Source of the DNA: Pseudovibrio sp000156235
GTDB taxonomy: Bacteria; Pseudomonadota; Alphaproteobacteria; Rhizobiales; Stappiaceae
Reading direction: 5' to 3'
Length of the DNA stretch: 64,000 bases
NCBI RefSeq assembly: GCF_000156235.1
Contig: NZ_DS996805.1
Span: forward strand, 434,001 to 498,000
Shown: piece after piece, positions 63,849-64,000 of the stretch
Layout of the letters: the number at the start of each line of letters is the position of its first letter
Position numbering within the stretch: position 1 is the first letter of the stretch
Made by a program: the position numbers and the translations under genes
The notes under the pieces: model-generated
Database searches by the model: none
What the model saw: the letters and a program-made list of their open reading frames with translations, nothing else
What the model was told of the DNA's origin: nothing

Positions 63849-64000
63849 CCAGATGCAAAAAATAAGATCTGCATAATCCCCAATCAGGAGTTCGCCACAA
63901 CTTCTCTTCCAATGATCCTGATCTGTTGTCTCAAGAACTGCTTTTTGGCAGTTAGAGAGCTTTCCAGAAGTTGTGACCCTGCTTAGAGGAAGTCACACTC
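63849..64000. other. Window end, no feature seen
   Basis: About 150 bp after the response regulator with no coding start or clear terminator. Confidence 0.4.

Overview
The window looks like a chromosomal segment of a marine alphaproteobacterium. The gene content (calcium-binding RTX proteins, Hint-RTX proteins, a serralysin, an acetate-type SSS symporter cluster, an FTR1 iron locus) recalls Pseudovibrio/Labrenzia-type organisms, but this is inference from families; no rRNA or intact tRNA is present to fix the taxon.

Layout. 1-331: start of an iron-containing alcohol dehydrogenase, cut by the window edge. 848-10514: an iron-uptake locus behind a Fur-like box, encoding a secreted helical protein, a membrane-anchored propeller/six-haem cytochrome, FTR1, a flavoprotein, a small periplasmic protein and a GT-C type membrane protein. 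10517-16507: a common minus-strand cluster of membrane PAS-exonuclease, small membrane protein, cNMP/CBS/DUF294 protein, sodium:solute symporter and DUF4212 subunit. 17893-21741: serralysin plus a small YbaY-like protein. 21834-23460: a 3' tRNA-Lys fragment (attachment-site scar) and a tyrosine integrase, the likely edge of an island running to the right. 23672-34003: a Crp/Fnr regulator, a giant autotransporter and a repeat-rich 818-aa protein.

34630-39989 is the most interesting part: an RNA-repair/RNA-surveillance locus. The activator gene rtcR (+) diverges from rsr (Ro60-like TROVE protein) and rtcB (3'-phosphate RNA ligase) on the minus strand. The 640 bp between rsr and rtcB is not empty: it reads as four tandem Y RNA-like genes (YrlA type). 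Each has a 5' GG(C)GnATGC block, an ACTACA-like block, a T-arm, then a hairpin in the place of the acceptor stem, that is, a circularly permuted tRNA module. The best copy keeps a 7-bp acceptor helix, a near-canonical D-arm and T-arm, and a CCA inside the closing loop. Model: tRNA damage is sensed by the CARF part of RtcR, sigma-54 transcription of the rsr-Y RNA-rtcB unit follows, Ro is loaded with several Y RNAs, and RtcB religates cleaved RNA.

40240-48745: a small lipoprotein, and a Hint/RTX protein split by one in-frame TAA and carrying seven exact-length 594-bp repeats. 49416-54185: Bcr/CflA-type efflux pump, glutaredoxin 2, two exported metallo-beta-lactamase-fold proteins and a divergent LysR regulator. 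54556-55188: a short tyrosine recombinase. 55312-61423: a type I secretion operon (adaptor, ABC exporter) behind its likely substrate, an RTX protein with a lectin-like C-terminus. 61568-63848: a divergent histidine kinase and OmpR-type regulator, with a tandem GTGACAAAC repeat in front of the RTX gene as a candidate binding site.
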